A program made the translations under genes and the position numbers. The notes beneath the pieces are model-generated. The model was not told the origin of the DNA, made no database searches, and saw nothing but the letters and a program-made list of their open reading frames with translations. A stretch of DNA of 64,000 nucleotides. It comes from G965279335 sp965279285 (GTDB taxonomy: Bacteria; Pseudomonadota; Gammaproteobacteria; DSM-16500). The stretch covers positions 310,001 to 374,000 of the forward strand of contig OZ257147.1 in NCBI GenBank assembly GCA_965279285.1. Direction: 5' to 3'. Below are positions 62,531 through 64,000 of this stretch, piece after piece; position 1 is the stretch's first letter; each line of letters begins with the position of its first letter.

Positions 62531-63722
62531 AGCGGCCATTGACCGAGGTGAAAACCTGGCGATGATGGAGCCGTTAATAATTTCAGCAACTTCTGTTTAT
62601 CGTAAAGAGTTGAGCGATTTAGCGTTTGAGTTAGTGGCAAAATCATCTGGGTTTAAACGTAGTCTTCCCTTAGCAATTCAAAAGTCGTTAGCGAGTATGG
62701 TGCGCTCTATGAATTGTTATTATAGTAATTTAATTGAAGGTCATGATACTCATCCGGTTGATATTGAGCGGGCATTAAGAGGTGATTATAGCTCTGATAT
62801 AAAAAAGCGTAATTTACAAAAAGAAGCTCATGCGCATATTGCGGTACAAGAATGGATTGATAATGGTGGAATTAAAAATAATTTATTTTCTCAATCGACT
62901 ATTTGTGAAGTTCATGAGCGTTTTTGTTGTTTATTACCCACAGATTTATTATGGGTAACTGACCTAAGTCATAAAAATCAGTTGCAAGTGATTCCTGGCC
63001 AACTGCGGCAATATGACGTACAAATTGGTAATCATATAGCCGTGAGTTCTGGTGCTGTACCGCGATTTTTATCACGTTTTGAGTCGGTGTATGCATCTTT
63101 AGGAAAATCAGAAATTATTTTAGCGCTTGCTGCAGCACATCATAGATTATTGTGGATTCATCCATTTCTTGATGGTAATGGTCGAGTAGCACGTTTAATG
63201 TCGCATGCGATAGCAATGAATGTGTTAGATACAGGAGGCATGTGGTCTATTGCGAGAGGTTTAGCGCGAAATATAGAACAATATAAAGAGCATTTAGCAA
63301 ACTGTGATTTAACAAGACGCAATGATTTAGATGGGCGAGGAAATTTAAGTGAAGAAGCGTTGGTAGATTTTAGTCGATTTTTTCTTAAAACGTGCATTGA
63401 TCAAATTAATTTTATGGAAAAATTAATGCAACCTGACATGCTGCGCACAAGAATTTTATTGTGGGCGCGTGAAGAAGTTGAGCTAGGAGAGTTACCATCC
63501 CATGCTTTACAGATTCTTGAAGCTATTTTATATCGTGGTGAAATATCTCGAGGAGAAATGGCAAGCATATTAAATGTGACAGATCGTCATGCGCGACGTT
63601 TGACAGCAGTTTTAATTGAAAAAAGAATTTTAATTTCAGATTCGGTTAAATCATCGTTAAAATTAGCTTTTCCTGCGGAGTTAGCGCATCGCTGGATGCC
63701 GGGGTTGTTTCCACTGCAATGA
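62493..63722 (+). CDS. Fic-family protein with C-terminal winged helix
   Basis: 409 residues. The inhibitory helix SNLIEG (Ser78-Gly83) comes before the catalytic motif HPFLDGNGRVAR (His223), so this is a class II Fic AMP-transferase. The last 80 residues hold a winged-helix domain (EISRGEMASILNVTDRHARR). The first ATG has no ribosome site but sits at the predicted transcript start; the ATG pair at 62562/62565, where homologues as I recall them begin (MMEP), has gaggtg 11 bases upstream and is a fair alternative. It would modify target proteins in the cytosol and may regulate its own gene. Confidence 0.88.
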   Translation: MKIKKPDKKSDILAAIDRGENLAMMEPLIISATSVYRKELSDLAFELVAKSSGFKRSLPLAIQKSLASMVRSMNCYYSNLIEGHDTHPVDIERALRGDYSSDIKKRNLQKEAHAHIAVQEWIDNGGIKNNLFSQSTICEVHERFCCLLPTDLLWVTDLSHKNQLQVIPGQLRQYDVQIGNHIAVSSGAVPRFLSRFESVYASLGKSEIILALAAAHHRLLWIHPFLDGNGRVARLMSHAIAMNVLDTGGMWSIARGLARNIEQYKEHLANCDLTRRNDLDGRGNLSEEALVDFSRFFLKTCIDQINFMEKLMQPDMLRTRILLWAREEVELGELPSHALQILEAILYRGEISRGEMASILNVTDRHARRLTAVLIEKRILISDSVKSSLKLAFPAELAHRWMPGLFPLQ

Positions 63723-63728
63723 AAAACT

Positions 63729-63786
63729 CCCATAAAAACCATCATGAAATATTTTTTATTTAATATTTTTTTTGGTTTTTATGGGG
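63729..63786 (+). terminator. hairpin after fic
   Basis: The arms cccataaaaacc and ggtttttatggg pair perfectly around a 30-base AT-rich loop that itself contains paired a/t runs. It lies 7 bases after the fic stop and before the convergent small membrane protein gene, where it could end both transcripts. Confidence 0.55.
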
Positions 63787-63797
63787 CACTCAGTGGG

Positions 63798-63992
63798 TTA
63801 TTTGTTTTTTTTAAACAACTTAATTGCAAGTACACTAAGTAGAATCGCTGCACTTACTGCTCCCATTGAACGAAAAGGATTGCATCTTACGTAACAATAA
63901 ATTCCATCTTGAAATTCATCTGCTTTATTTTTAACGATGGACCAGGCTTTTTCTGCGTTTTCGGTGATTTTTTCTTGAATATCCTCCACCAT
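63798..63992 (-). CDS. DUF883/ElaB-like membrane-anchored small protein
   Basis: 64 residues from the ATG at 63992; the frame stays open to the window edge, so the start could be further upstream. A charged helical N-terminal part (EKITENAEKAWSIVKNK) is followed by CYVRCNPFRSMGAVSAAI and a single C-terminal membrane helix, the DUF883 (ElaB/YqjD) layout, in which the usual motif is YVRENPWRSVG. Members of this family attach ribosomes or stress factors to the inner membrane. Tail-anchored, facing the cytosol. Confidence 0.72.
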   Translation of the reverse strand: MVEDIQEKITENAEKAWSIVKNKADEFQDGIYCYVRCNPFRSMGAVSAAILLSVLAIKLFKKNK

Positions 63993-64000
63993 ATCTTTAG

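Overview
The window is chromosome-like DNA from an AT-rich gammaproteobacterium, most probably a host-associated member of the Legionellales (Legionella/Coxiella/Berkiella/Aquicella relatives). This placement is inferred from gene content: branched-chain amino acid catabolism, Fis, HU, a ProQ/FinO protein and RlmI/RlmM-type enzymes sit beside many eukaryotic-like or effector-like proteins (a WD40/LRR/tyrosine-kinase-like protein, ankyrin and TPR proteins, two Fic proteins, an F-box-like protein, an acid-sphingomyelinase-like phosphodiesterase). I saw no rRNA, tRNA or CRISPR array.

Layout. Positions 1-11530 hold a leftward catabolic block: E1 alpha, E1 beta and E2 of a branched-chain 2-oxoacid dehydrogenase, then isovaleryl-CoA dehydrogenase, methylcrotonyl-CoA carboxylase beta subunit, a crotonase, HMG-CoA lyase and the start of 3-hydroxyisobutyrate dehydrogenase. 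A rightward three-gene operon (carboxylate-amine ligase, double cyclic-nucleotide-binding protein, class II glutamine amidotransferase) interrupts the leucine genes, and no biotin-carrying carboxylase subunit is present. Positions 11935-14017 hold an L,D-transpeptidase and an RlmM-like methyltransferase. Positions 14113-29187 are accessory: a DUF4143 ATPase, the giant WD40/LRR/kinase gene bracketed by an 88-bp duplication, a frameshifted gene, a TPR protein with a 135-bp internal repeat, a Fic protein, a YahK-like reductase, a 2OG oxygenase and RlmI.

Positions 29359-34801 form a plasmid-type backbone: an AbiE toxin-antitoxin pair, a Rep_3 initiator with five iterons (some possibly inside its own reading frame), ParA, ParB and a small double ribbon-helix-helix-like protein. 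It is either an integrated plasmid or the origin region of a secondary replicon. Positions 35300-45400 are mobile-element territory: two DUF4143 ATPases, two reverse transcriptase remnants overlapping the 3' ends of two effector-like genes, a group II intron whose protein has lost its polymerase core, and a HipA-family (YjjJ-like) kinase. Positions 45579-55725 carry two metallophosphoesterases, a methyltransferase-TPR protein, a 950-residue ankyrin/TPR protein, a truncated EAL-domain gene and an acyl-CoA synthetase. Positions 55783-57881 cluster nucleic-acid-binding proteins (Fis, HU, a lysine-rich coiled-coil protein, ProQ/FinO). The right end has an amino acid permease, a second L,D-transpeptidase, two more valine/fatty acid catabolic enzymes, a second Fic protein and a DUF883-like membrane anchor.

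Throughout the window a REP-like hairpin (core ggtgggca...tgcccacc) recurs about 14 times at 10 places, alone or as inverted pairs, sometimes inside larger palindromes with gtaactatt ends. Several toxin-like genes have short repeated sites at their promoters that look like operators. Coordinates were read by eye; family assignments rest on recognised motifs, not on searches.
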